A stretch of 64,000 bases of DNA. Origin: Avena insularis (taxonomy: Eukaryota > Streptophyta > Magnoliopsida > Poales > Poaceae). The notes under the pieces are model-generated. The model made no database searches. It saw only the letters and a program-made list of their open reading frames with translations, and was not told the DNA's origin. Below are positions 1 through 11,022 of the stretch, in pieces (within the stretch, counting starts at the first letter, position 1; each line of letters starts with the position of its first letter). Location: assembly GCA_023614405.1 (NCBI GenBank), contig CM042691.1, positions 179,896,927 to 179,960,926 of the forward strand, read 5' to 3'. Position numbers and translations under genes: made by a program.

Positions 1-463
1 GCAAGGTTTTGGTTGATATTCGAGTTTTTCCTGCTGCAGTTTTCTACTTACCCTGCTGTACTGTATGATTTTTCATATTTTTTTGGTATGTGGTAAAAAT
101 CTGAAAAAATAGGATCTGTTTCTAAACTCTCTGTAAAATATGCACAAAATTCAAAAAAAATTCCTGACGAGTTTAAGTCAGGTAGAAAAATTCGTGAACA
201 CTTCTGGACTGTTTTGGCAGATTCCTGTTTTATTGCTTTGTTGGCCTGTTTATGTTTATAGCTGTTGTCAATACTTCTAAAACTATTTCAGTAGCTATAT
301 ACTGCTAGGATAACCCCTGTAACATTTCTTGATCGCTTGTTTGCTGATGTGTTGCTTGCTCATGATTGTCTGTGATTGCCTTGTTGTTGTTTGATCATAA
401 TGCATGGGTAAAATCCTACTTTCGTAATTGATTCTTTCTAAGCTTACCTGTGCTGAACCGTAG
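1..463 (+). other. Untranslated leader of Ty3/gypsy element A
   Basis: AT-rich DNA without a credible ORF lies directly upstream of the gag start at 464. It does not resemble the start of the element's 3' LTR at 4878, and no TGGTATCAGAG-type primer site is visible. I read it as the internal leader of the element, with the 5' LTR and primer site lying left of the window. Confidence 0.55.
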
Positions 464-1603
464 ATGCCTCCCGGCCATCAACCTACTGAGATGGAACAGC
501 TTATGGCAGCTTAGGCACAGCTAGCCCAAGTGATGACCCAGTTCATGGCAGCTCAGAACAACAATAACAACAACAATGGGAATAACCAGCCCCAGGGAGA
601 TGCACTTACAAGGTTCCTGAGGCTAAGGCCAACGAAGTTCTGTACGGCAACTGAGCCGATGGTTGCCCTTGACTGGTTGCGTTCAGTGAATAAGGATCTG
701 CTAACTGTTGGATGCACAGATGCTGAAAAGGTGAGGTTTGCTGCTCACCTACTAGAAGGACGAGCCGCTTCGTGGTGGGACACTTTTCAGATCACCCACC
801 CGCTGGACACTGTGACCTGCGCCATGTTCGAGGAAGGTTTCAGGACCAACCATGTCTCTTCAAGAGTTCCGAGACTGAAGAGGAAGGAGTTCCGCAACTT
901 GCGCCAAACCAACCGCAACGTGGCTGAATATATAGAGGAGTTCAACAACTTGTCGCATTATGCCCCTGAGGATGTTGACACCGATGCCAAAAGGAGAGAG
1001 AGGTTCCTGGATGGCCTCAGTGATGAGATCTCGGTACAACTGCTAGTGGTTTATTGTCCCACTTTCCAGGAGCTTATGTACAAGGCCAGAATCTTGGAAG
1101 GAAAGCACAAACAGGTGGAAAACCGCAAGAGAAAGAACAACAATCACCACTCTGGCTCTCACCACAAGTCTCGCACTTCTTATGGTGGATACTCCAAGCA
1201 TGGAGGAAGTGACTATGGGCGCCATGGAATCCATGACTGCCACAGCCATGGAAGCGATGTACATCTCCATGAGAGCCACAAGAGCAGCCACAACAACCAC
1301 AAGGGCGGACACACTCACCATTTTGGAGGACACAATGGACTTGACCGCAATTGTGATCGCAACTTTGTGAAGAAGGACCTGAGTGAGGTGACATGCTTCA
1401 AGTGCAACCAGAAAGGGCATTATGCATATAATTGTCCGAAGAAGAAGGGACTGAAGCCAGGCAACAACCAGAAGGCCATAGTGAACCACATGAATGTGGA
1501 GGAGATCCCAGATGAGCCTAAGCTTGTGGTTGGTAAGTTTCCAATGAACACTCACCCTACACTTATTCTTTTCAATAATGGTGCATCGCATTCATTCATA
1601 TAA
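464..1603 (+). pseudogene. gag: Gag of Tekay-type Ty3/gypsy element A (nonsense-mutated)
   Basis: This is a retrotransposon capsid-type protein that would package element RNA in virus-like particles. The natural start is probably the ATG at 464 (MPPGHQPTEMEQLMAA). It is followed in frame by a TAG at 512-514, so only the reading after 530 is open. A capsid-like domain with the LEGRAASWWDTF and RNVAEYIEEFNNL motifs lies near residues 50-190. A His/Gly/Ser-rich linker follows near residues 220-300, then a CCHC zinc knuckle (CFKCNQKGHYAYNC) at 1394-1435. The frame runs into the protease. Domain order and wording match the Tekay (Del) chromovirus clade; this is my recognition, not a search. The ORFs on the opposite strand here are shadows. 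Confidence 0.85.
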
Positions 1604-1951
1604 AGGGCATTTGTGGATAAGTATAAGCTACCTATGGAGTCTCTAAAAGGGTCTATTAGAGTAAGCTTACCTGGAGGGTAAATGATAGCTAACGCGGGAT
1701 GCCACGACTTAATTATGAGGATTGGAGCACACAATTTTATTGCACATCTGGTAATATTGGACTCACAAGGTTTAGATGTAATACTAGGCATGGATTGGAT
1801 GTCTATGCATGAGGGACACATAGATTGTGCACAGCGAGCGGTTTCGCTCAAGACCCCGGACGGTAAGAGAATTAGGTTCAAGTCGTCGGTGCGACTGGGA
1901 AGGTGTAAGCTGAATTCTCTTAAGGGGGTTAGCATGGATACATGGATGTAA
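1516..1951 (+). pseudogene. Aspartic protease of element A, inactive
   Basis: This is the pepsin-like retroviral protease that would cleave the Gag-Pol precursor. It sits in the same frame as gag and is interrupted by stops at 1601-1603 and just before 1682. The active-site motif, normally F-D-S-G-A-S-H-S, reads F-N-N-G-A-S-H-S, so the catalytic Asp (codon 1574-1576) has become Asn. The downstream landmark DVILGMDWM, typical of Tekay proteases, is present near 1779. The enzyme is dead by active-site loss as well as by stops. Confidence 0.8.
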
Positions 1952-2800
1952 TAAAGGAGTACCCCGACGTGTTTCCGGAGGAGCTACCAGGGATGCCACC
2001 TGACAGGGATGTGGAGTTTCTCATCGATCTGATGCCGGGAACATGACCAATAGCAAAGAGGCCATACAAGATGGATGTGGATGAGCTGAAGGAATTAAAG
2101 AAACAACTAAGGGAGCAGTTGGACAAGGGATTTATTCAGCCCAGTTCATCGTCATGGGGTGCACCTGTTCTGTTTGTGGATAAGAAGGACAGTAGCAAGA
2201 GGTTAGTGGTGGACTATTGCTCGCTGAATGAAGTAACCATCAAGAACAAATACCCCCTGCCGAACATAATTGATTTGTTTGATCAACTGGAGGGAGCAAA
2301 GGTGTTTAGCAAAATTGACCTGAGATCGGACTATTTCCAATTTAAGATTCGGGAGGAGCACATTCCCAAGACTTCTTTTACCACTAGGGATGGTTTATAT
2401 GAGTATACGATTATGTCTTTTGGACTAACAGATGCCCTGGCATATTTCATGACCATGATGAACAAGGTGTTTATGGAGTACTTGGACAAGTTCGTGGTTG
2501 TGTTCATCGATGACATACTGATATATTCCAAGGATGATGCTGGACATGAGAGACATCTACGACTGATTATGGAGAAGCTGAGGGAACATAAGCTGTATGC
2601 CAAATTTAGCAAGTGTGAATTTTGGCTTAACACTGTTGGATTTCTTGGACGTGTCAGGAGAAGGAGTCGCTGTTGACCCAAGCAAAGTGACGGTAGTTAC
2701 TGAATGGGAAGTGCCCAAGAATGTGGGCGATATTCGGAGCTTTTTGGGACTTGCTGGATACTATAGGAGATTCATAGAGAATTTCTTGCTAAGCCAATGA
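1942..2800 (+). pseudogene. Reverse transcriptase of element A (frameshifted)
   Basis: This is the Ty3/gypsy reverse transcriptase that would copy element RNA into cDNA. The recognisable start is MDVIKEYPDVFPEELPGMPPDRD-like (ATG 1942). A TGA at 2044-2046 interrupts the frame. The fingers/palm motifs [22 protein letters not shown] and FSKIDLRS are present, and so is the catalytic dyad in [10 protein letters not shown] (Asp codons 2509-2514). Near 2640 the frame shifts, and the thumb/connection ([22 protein letters not shown]) continues in the second frame until another shift near 2795. The catalytic residues survive but the protein cannot be made in one piece. Confidence 0.88.
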
Positions 2801-3284
2801 CGGAACTGCTGAAGAAGGAGAAGAAGTTTGAGTGGACATATGTGTGTGAAGCTAGCTTTCAGGAATTGAAGCGCCGCCTAGTGACCACACATGTTTTGTG
2901 TTTACCTGATCTTCAGAAGGATTTCCAAGTGTACTGTGATGCATCTCGACAGGGAATTGGAAGTGTGCTGATGCAAGATGGGAGAGTGGCGTCATATGCC
3001 TCACGACAACTTAAACACCATGAGAGGAATTACCCCACGCACGACTTGGAATTAGCATCGATTGTACATGCTCTCAAGGTATGGAGGCACTACCTAATGG
3101 GAAAATACTGCGATGTGTACACAGACCACAAGAGCCTGAAGTACATATTTACAAGAAGGAGCTGAACATGAGGCAAACAAGATGGTTGGAGCTTATCAAG
3201 GATTATGATATGAATCTGCAATACCACCTAGGAAAAGCCAATGTAGTAGAGGATTCTCTAAGCCGGAAGGTCTTTGTCAATTGA
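2797..3284 (+). pseudogene. RNase H of element A (frameshifted)
   Basis: This is the RNase H domain that degrades the RNA strand of the RNA:DNA hybrid. The three acidic landmarks are visible: [21 protein letters not shown] and [12 protein letters not shown] frameshift near 3160 moves the C-terminal part (NMRQTRWLELIKDYD, then YHLGKANVVEDSLSRK) into the next frame, which ends at a TGA at 3282-3284. It follows the RT and precedes the integrase, the standard Ty3/gypsy order. Confidence 0.85.
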
Positions 3285-4652
3285 TTGACTATTGGGGAAT
3301 TGCCCAAGGATTTGTGCAAGCAATTCAAGGAGCTTATACTGGAGGTAGTGTCAGAGGGATATTTGGCAGCAATGGAAGTCCAACCAACGCTACAGGACAT
3401 GATCAAGAAGGCTCAAGTAGGAGACAAGGAGATAGAGGAGACAAAGGAAAAGATGAAGGAGGATCGAGCAAAAGAATTCCGCGAGGATGAGCAAGGAACC
3501 TTGTGGTATGGAGTTCGTTTGTGTGTGCCCAATGACCCAGAGATAAGGGAGCTAATTCGGCAGGAAGCTCATGACTCGCCATACTCCATACATCCGGGCA
3601 ATACAAAGATGTATATGGATCTAAAGGACATATTTTGGTGGAACAACATGAAGGGAGACATCTCCGAGCATATTGCCTTATGTGATGTATGCAGCCGAGT
3701 GAAGGCGGAACACCATAAGCCAGCAGGATTACTACAGCCATTACCCGTGCCGGATTGGAAGTGGGATAGAGTAGGAATGGATTTTATCACAGGCTTGCCC
3801 AGGACCATGTCTGGGTACGACTCTATTTGGGTAGTGGTCAACCATTTCACCAAGGTAGTCCACTTTATACCGGTGAAGACAACCTACACGAGTGCAAGGT
3901 TAGCCAAGATTTATATGGACATGATTGTGTGCCTACATGGAATTACCAAGAGCATTGTATCAGATAGAGGCACCCAATTTACATCGCACTTTTGGCGCCA
4001 ACTGCACGAGTCAATGGGAACTAGGTTGGAGTTTAGCACAGCATTCCACCCTCAGACAGATGGACACACAAAGAGGGTGAATCAGATTTTGGAGGATATG
4101 TTGAGAGCTAGCACTTTGGATCATGGCTCTAGTTGGGATGAGAATTTGTCGTATGCCGAGTTTTCCTACAACAACAGCTACAAAACCAGCATCAAGACGC
4201 CACCGTTTGATGTGCTATATGGGAAAAGGTGCCGGACACCATTGCTATGGGATGGAGTCGGAGAGCGTCAGCTATTTGGACCTGATTTGATCAAGGATGC
4301 CGAGGAGAAGGTCACTTTGATTAGGGACAGGATGAAGGTAGCACAATCGAGACAAAAGAGCTACGTTGATGCTAAGTGCAAGGAAGTGGTGTATGAGATC
4401 GGTGATAGAGCGTACCTCAGAGTATCGCCACTGCATGGGATTAAGAAATTTGGAATCAAGGGTAAGCTGGCACCTCGGTTTATAGGACCATACGGGGTCT
4501 TAGCACGCAAGGGAGAAGTTGCATATCATTTGGAGATGTCAGAGCCTCTGTCCGCTGTTCATGACGTGTTCCATGTGTCCCAGCTGAAGAAGTGCCATCC
4601 GGAGATGGTGGATACACCGTTGAGAGACACCGTGCCACTAGAGGAGGTTTAG
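3285..4652 (+). pseudogene. Integrase of element A, catalytic Glu replaced by Lys
   Basis: This is a 455-residue open stretch encoding the integrase that would insert cDNA into chromosomes. An HHCC zinc-binding domain is seen near residues 100-150 (His residues around HDSPYSIHPGNTKM, Cys pair in CDVCSRV). The catalytic core follows: the first Asp in VGMDFITGLPR and the second in IVSDRGTQFTSHFW. The third catalytic residue, normally Glu in TDGQTERVNQ, is Lys in TDGHTKRVNQ (AAG at 4071-4073), which should abolish strand transfer. The C-terminal GPY/F-like part (PRFIGPYGVL) is present. The frame ends at a TAG that separates it from the chromodomain. Confidence 0.9.
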
Positions 4653-4865
4653 CTGGAGAATGACATGACCTATGAGGAGAAGCCGGTCAAGTTTTTGGAT
4701 ACAGCGGAAAGGTTTACCCGTAGCAAGACGATCAGGTTTTTTAAAGTGCAATGGAGCCACCACACTGAAGAGGAAGCCACCTGGGAGCGTGAGGATGATC
4801 TCCGAGAGGACCACCGACACCTATTTGCTAGCCACGCTGAATCTCAGGGACGAGATTCATCTTAA
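4653..4865 (+). pseudogene. Chromodomain tail of the element A integrase
   Basis: Continuing in the integrase frame after the TAG at 4650-4652 is a chromodomain: residues resembling MTYEEKPVKFLDT, then IRFFKVQWSHHTEEEATWE. The aromatic and acidic positions of chromoviral chromodomains are recognisable. In this family the domain tethers the integrase to modified histone tails and steers insertion into heterochromatin. A single nonsense codon cuts it off from the enzyme. It places element A among the chromoviruses, most likely Tekay. Confidence 0.85.
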
Positions 4866-4870
4866 GGGGG
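4864..4870 (+). other. Polypurine tract of element A
   Basis: AAGGGGG lies just before the 3' LTR (TGTCACGTCCC at 4878). It is the expected plus-strand primer of a Ty3/gypsy element. Confidence 0.65.
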
Positions 4871-4877
4871 TTAGTCT

Positions 4878-7588
4878 TGTCACGTCCCAAATTTTATATT
4901 TGGTACTACATATCATACATGCCATTGCATCATGAGCATCATTGCAAAATTTCAGTTTAAAAAGCTTTTGGCAAAAACCATCACTTGCATTTGCATTTTT
5001 TCACCTACACTAGAGTGTTCGGTTCCTACCTTGCACCTGCTAGAAACCTTGAGTTTAGTATTTTGGTTAGCACAGATGCGTAGAGGGTTCCGACACGAAC
5101 CCGTAGCAATTCAAATCACCTCATTTGGAGCTACGGTTCAAAAGTTATGCTAAACTAAAATTTTGGTTAAATATAGACAGTTCTGTCAGATTCAGATAAG
5201 AAAATCTCCAGGAAAAAGGAAAAAAAGAGGAACCGGCCGCCAACGCTTCAGCCGGGCCGGCCCTCCCGGGAGCAGCAGTCAAAGAACAAGCGTGACAGGC
5301 TGCAATGGGCACTAAGCGCCACCCACCTAGCCCAGCGCCACTGCCATGTGGGCCCCACCCATCAGCTCCTTCCCCAACTCATGTTCTTCACTGACACTGC
5401 TGCCAACTCCATTTATCGCGGAATTCGGGCCGAATCCGAACAACCCCGAGTTGTTGTTGCCCCCCTCTTAATCCCTAGAACCCCCTCTTCTAAAGCCCCC
5501 AAAAATCGTCGCCTAAGACGCCGCCATCTTCACGAATTTGCTCGCCGGAGTATGCGCCTTCGCCGCCATTAACGCTCGTTAAGAGCTCGGCCTACCAAAA
5601 AACGGCCACCCCCTCCTACCCTGATGACCGTCCCATATCCCCTCGCTCGATTACGTCGCCCTGACCCTCTCGTTCAATGCAGGACCGCCCGAAGCCTCCA
5701 CGCGAGCTCGCCGGAGCCGCGAGCCGCCTCCGCGCTCCAACTCGCCATCGCCGACGCCCGCGGACGCGAGGACTGACGCTGCTGCCACCTCGAGCTTCGC
5801 CATCTCCTCCCGCACATCAGACGCCACCACCACACCAGAAACCTCGCAGGAGCCGCCTCTCCTCCACGGGCCACTCCCTGCCCTTCGATCACAAATGAAT
5901 GGCCCAGATCGAGCGCAGACTAGTCAGCAGTTGACTAAAGACTAGTCAACTGCCTCGTCAGTGCTGACTCAGCGTTTGACTGGTCAGCTCGATTTTTGAT
6001 TTAATCAAATAGGTTAAAAATTGGCAGATTTAGTTTCAATCTTGAGAAATTCATATCAAATAATCTACTAGGCCAAAAATTGCAAATAAGATACCGATGG
6101 ATTCAGTTTTTCACGTAGAATATTGCTGTAAAATTGCTTCATACTTTTGCAGCAAGGTTTTGCTGTGATTAATTAAATAGTTTAATTTCCTTTTTAGAGT
6201 AATAAATTCATAGGAAAAGTTCTACAACTCCAAAAATTGCAAATGACGTGTCCCTGGAATCAGTAGAATAAGAGGAATATGTTAGTGAATTAAAAAGGTA
6301 GACTTACACTACTGGAAGTTGCAGAATCTATAAAAAGGCTTACTAGAGTATTTTAATTCCTCAGGAAATTCTATAAATCCTTTTTGAGTGATTCCAGTCG
6401 GTACTGGTTATATTTTAGGTTGCCTACACAGTACATATTTTTCCAAGAGTTTACAAATTGTTCAATAGCAGTGGCTTAATAATTGGATTATAGCTCAATT
6501 GTTTGGCCATTTAAAATTGCATGCCTTGTTTTCAATACTTTAAAAAATGTTTTCCATGCATGCATACAGTAGGTATACGGTACAAGGTTGAAGGATGCTA
6601 CTGGAGCTTTGTTCAACTTGTCATGCATGCATCTTGCATTGTTATGTTTGTATATGATTGTGTTTGGTTTGTTTATGTGATTGCAATTGTGTCGTGTAGA
6701 TTGTGATCAGTGCAACGCTTGCTCGTGTGAGGATTGTTCGTTCGACCGCTACAGCCAAGGCAAGTAGATGCTACTTTGTTCATGATGTTGTCCTACTATT
6801 TTTAATGCATTATCGTGTAATTTGTAGATGCATGTGTAGGAAAGTACTATCGCTATGCTATGTCCTATTATGTGGTAGGGATTTCCTATAGATGAGCCAC
6901 CGTTGGTAGATGTGCTTAGCCATGCTATGATGAACGAGGGCTTGGTTACATCACTGAAATTTGTCTCTAAATGTGTTAGTTTGCGAAAACTAAAAACAAC
7001 TTATTCAATGAATCCCCTAGGTGTGATGGGATTGATAATTTTTGGTGGTATCATTGCGGAAAGGCACCCAGGTATCAAGAGAAAATGATTGGCTTCTTTA
7101 TTTGGTAGCTTAAGTGTACAACCATGTGCCAATAATGAAATGGGAGGTTGGTGGGACTCAGTAGGTTGTGGTAACTCGAACCATGTATCCAGAGATGTAG
7201 AATTTTGGTAGGTTGGTACGGTGCGTGTCGGGTTTTAGGAGCTACTTCCCATACGTTCCCTTCTTGGACTTCTCCCTATCATCACCCAATATGAGAGTGG
7301 TGGTATGATCTGGGCTGGTCAAGTCACATGGGTAAAGTATACTAACCCCTGCAGGGTGTATAAACTAATCGATTAGTCGTGTCCCCGGTCATGGACATCT
7401 GAGTTTCTTGATATTGGGTTCATGACATGTTTCTCGCTTATTCTAATTTCCTAATTGCTTTAATGTTGATGGGTTAACTTAATTGGGATATTTTCAAATA
7501 AAATCAAAAACCGTTTATGAAAGTAGGTCAAAGATATTTGTAAATGCAAGCTAGCCACAGCTCCGCTTGCCAAATATGTATGTAGATG
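4878..7588 (+). mobile_element. 3' LTR of Tekay element A, truncated at its right end
   Basis: It starts TGTCACGTCCC directly after the polypurine tract. Landmarks shared with the next LTR (7589-11022) run in the same order: the GCATTGCATCATG start, a GC-rich block (about 5225-5900), the AGCCATGCTAT, GGCACCCAGG and GTACAACCA landmarks, and the CCCTGCAGGG / GTCGTGTCCCC pair. By that alignment it stops at a point equal to about 10260 of the second LTR, so roughly 0.75 kb of its 3' end is missing. Short ORFs inside (for example 5348-5572 and 5677-5898) are not conserved between the two LTRs and I do not call them genes. Confidence 0.75.
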
Positions 7589-10500
7589 TGTAACATCCCA
7601 GGTTTTAGAATGGGAATGGTTCATATATATCATGTGCATTGCATCATGGCATCTTGCAAAAATTCCAAATTCAAAACCATTTGTGAAAACCCCTATTTGA
7701 AAATCCCTTATGCATCTATTAGGGTTTCTAAATAAAACCTATTGTTTGAATATTTTGTTGGACAGGATTATATATCCCTAGTAGTACATAAGCATATTTT
7801 GAATTTTAGAAAAAATTACAAATAGGTTTGAGCTCATTTGGAGCTATATTTCAAAAGTTACAAAAGAAATCAGAAAATAGAAAAAGAATAAAGACAAAAA
7901 AAAGAGAATCTACCTACCAGGAAGCCACCTTCGCCGGCCCACTCCTCTCCTCCGCTCGCCCACACGTGCAGAGCAGCAGCTTGTAGCCCAGCAGCATCCG
8001 CCCCAGCCGCTGGCGCTCCCTCTCTTGCTGACGCAGGGGACCCACCCCGGTCTTCTTCAACCTCGCACCGGAGTCCCCCCCCTACGATTTAAACCCCCTC
8101 CTCTACCTCGTGTGGTTTTTTGGCTTGTACTGAACCCTAGCCGCCTCGCGCGTTCATCCTGATCTCACTGTCGCCGCCTCTTCGGGCTCGAGCTTGAAGA
8201 CGAGGTTCCCATCACCACACGCACCTCCTTTCCTCTCCATCCTCTCCCTCTTATTGTTCTCTGTCGCCTCACCTCTTTTCTCCCTTACGCAGCGCACCAG
8301 GGACACCATAATTGGTCGCCGGAGCAGTACCACCGCCGAGCTGCTTCATCCGCCCGCCGTCGTCTCCAGGGGAAGCAAACCGCCGCGCCGAGAGTACCTG
8401 GGAGCTCGCCGTCCTCACCCGCTCCCCGTGGACATACTCAACGCCTCCTGCGACCACTGGAGCGCCGCCAAGCTCAACACCTGCAGGAACGCCGCCGTCC
8501 TCCGTCGCCCACGGTGAGCTTCAGCACGAACGCGTCCTCGGCCGTCAGATCTCGCACCGACGCTCAGGATTAAAACAAGCTCGAAGAGGTATCGGTCTAC
8601 CAGCGCGCGCCACCTGGCCTCAGACTCAGAGGGGCCGCGTCAATGCCAGCTCAGCATGCGCAGCGAATCACAGCGCGCCGTGTGGCGTAGTTCTCCCAGC
8701 TAATTTCTGAAAATGATTTAATAGCCAGAAATTTTGCAGAACTTGTAAAATACATATAAAATTGAATATAGGTCAGAAAATTACATATGATATATCCCTG
8801 GATTCAGAATAATGTGTAGAATATTATCATGCAATAAAATTCGTAATTTGACAAATGCATTTTACTAGATTATTTAAATCTCTTTAATGGTAAATAATTC
8901 ATAGAAAAATATCCACAACTCCAAAATTGGCAAACTTGGTGTCTATGGATTCAGAAAATTGTAATCTACATAACTGTAGCATTATTTTATTTGGTTACAG
9001 TACAAAATAATTATCTATGATTAAATCCATTTAATGAGTATTTTGGCTATAACTTTTAATCTATAAATCATTTTAAGGTGAAACCAGTGGCAAATGAAAG
9101 CTATGAACATTACCTATCCAGTTGAATGGTTCTCATAATTTTATGAAACTATTCTATACTGAAAGTTTTCATAATTCACTAATGCCTATTAAAAGCCTAT
9201 TTGTTTATTGGAAAATGTTTATGAAATGTTTCTGAACTTGTTTCTCTTTTATAAAATGCATGCATACTGTTTTTTGTTGTGTTGTGTTACTGTATGATTG
9301 ATTGAATTATTGTTTTGCGTGATAGATTACCCGGAGTGCGATAATTGTGATTGTGATGACTGTGTGAACGATTACTACAACTGAGGCAAGTGTCACTATC
9401 ATGAATCTCCTATTATTTTATTATGCATTTAGTTTTCAGTAGCTTGTATTGAAGAAAATGTTTTATATTATATATGCTATGCTATGGTGTGAGTACCCAA
9501 TAGAATTGTCATAGACCCCAGTTGATTCCTTGATAGCCATTGTATTGTAGATGCTTAGCCATGCTATTAGTTGCGTGGGTGGTTTTCATGATACATATGT
9601 GTAAGAGAAGGTTTATGTTTTGCTTAAATTAAAACCACTTAATTAATGAATCACCTAGGTGGAATGGCATTGATTGGTTCATCGAGTGTGGATTTTGGTA
9701 GGGATTGCCACCCAGGCTTCAAAGATATAATAGGCGGTCTTGATTAGTAACTTCCATGTACAACCACATGTCATATGGGCTCTGACTTAACTAAGTAAGT
9801 TATGGGATCATGTCCTACCGTGACTAGCAGATGTAGGTGTTGATAGGATGGTACGGTCCGGAGTTAGGATCATGATTCTGTTTCCCAAAGGTCTCGTCCT
9901 GGTCTTCTCTCAAAAGGGGTTGATCGGGTCTTGTGGGTAAAGTGTACTAGCCTCTGCAGATGGTTTATGAACTAAGTACTTAGCCGTGTCCCCTGTAATG
10001 GACAGTTATGAGTAACTTCTCTTAACGTGGTTGAAAATTCTCATTCATTCTAATTTCTCTAATAAAACTTGATGGGTGAATATAATGGGTTATAGGAGCA
10101 CTTGAGTGACTCAATGTGTCCATAGTTTTAGGAGCTATTGAGTGACTCGAGCTGTTCTTAGTTATTTTGAAGAACTAAAACTTTATTTAAAAAGGTAAGG
10201 GGAAATGTTGCTTTATGCAAATAGCCTAAACTCCACTAGCGAAAGTGTGCATGTATATGACAGGTTGCCAATTGTGTCCACATAACAGTGACATCTTGCC
10301 AATACAATTCAAATGTATTGACCATTCGTGGCTGCAACTTTTTATGTTGTAGGTTATTTCGACGACAAGTAAGGTTATCGTTTAGGTTGCGAATCTCCAC
10401 TCAACGAGTTTCCTGTGGCGTGATGGAGCCTTTATATATTGTTTATTGTTGAACTATGTTATTTGAGCTAGCTATGAGCTAAGAAACTTTGTAATACTTA

Positions 10501-11022
10501 TATTCTTGGATTAATCGTTGTAATAATGTGACACATTGATACTCTTTTATTCATCGAAACTGTGTGTGCTAGCTAATCGATCCAAGGGACTAGAACTATA
10601 AACACAGGATCCAGTTCTTAATGGGTTGGATCGCTTCAAGATGCTAGTTTTATTGTCTCCTTTAATACCTCTACTTGCCATACATTACATGTATTGACCC
10701 TTCAGGGCTGCTACATTTCATGTTGCAGGATATTTAGATTCTAAGTGATCGATTTAGGCCACAGTACTCCACTCGGCACTTGTTCACTTGTGGGCAATTT
10801 GAAGAATGAAGGAGTTATTTTATTTATGTTGCTACTTCAATAAGCTGAGCTAGCCTAGAGCTAAGCCTTTATTGTAATAATGTTACTCTGGATCTCTCGT
10901 TATTTATGATATACGGATATTTGCTATGTTATTCATCTTTATTCTATTGTGGGCCAATGAACCGATCCAGGGATTGGCATGTCACATAGAAGCTACGATC
11001 TTTTCAGAACCGTAGTGTTACA
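7589..11022 (+). mobile_element. Related Tekay-type LTR B, apparently complete
   Basis: The ends are TGTAACATCCC and AGTGTTACA, an imperfect terminal inverted repeat bounded by TG and CA, 3434 bp apart. It has the same landmarks and orientation as the LTR of element A but is clearly diverged. The 5 bp before it (AGATG) and after it (GTTGG) do not match, so it is not a clean solo LTR with target duplication. Neither a polypurine tract before it nor a primer site after it is visible. ORFs in its GC-rich block (8194-8710) look like chance ORFs. Confidence 0.7.
10292..11022 (+). repeat. Diverged tandem duplication at the 3' end of LTR B
   Basis: Two successive units (about 10292-10670 and 10671-11022) share landmarks in the same order: ATGTATTGACC, GGCTGC, ATGTTG.AGG, ATTTAG/GTTTAGG, CTCCACTC, GAGCTAGC, TGTAATAATGT and GATCCA.GG. 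The LTR tail (U5 side) therefore appears twice. Confidence 0.65.

Noticed and set aside
1043..1591. Long ORFs on - opposite the element A gag
   Set aside because: They mirror the His/Gly-rich gag linker in another frame and show no domain; gag on + has a clear zinc knuckle.
5348..5898. ORFs in the GC-rich block of LTR A
   Set aside because: Low-complexity Arg/Pro/Ala reading, not shared with the matching block of LTR B; expected by chance in GC-rich DNA.
8194..8710. ORF with a signal-peptide-like start in LTR B
   Set aside because: The hydrophobic start comes from a CT-rich tract; no counterpart in LTR A and two overlapping frames are equally open.
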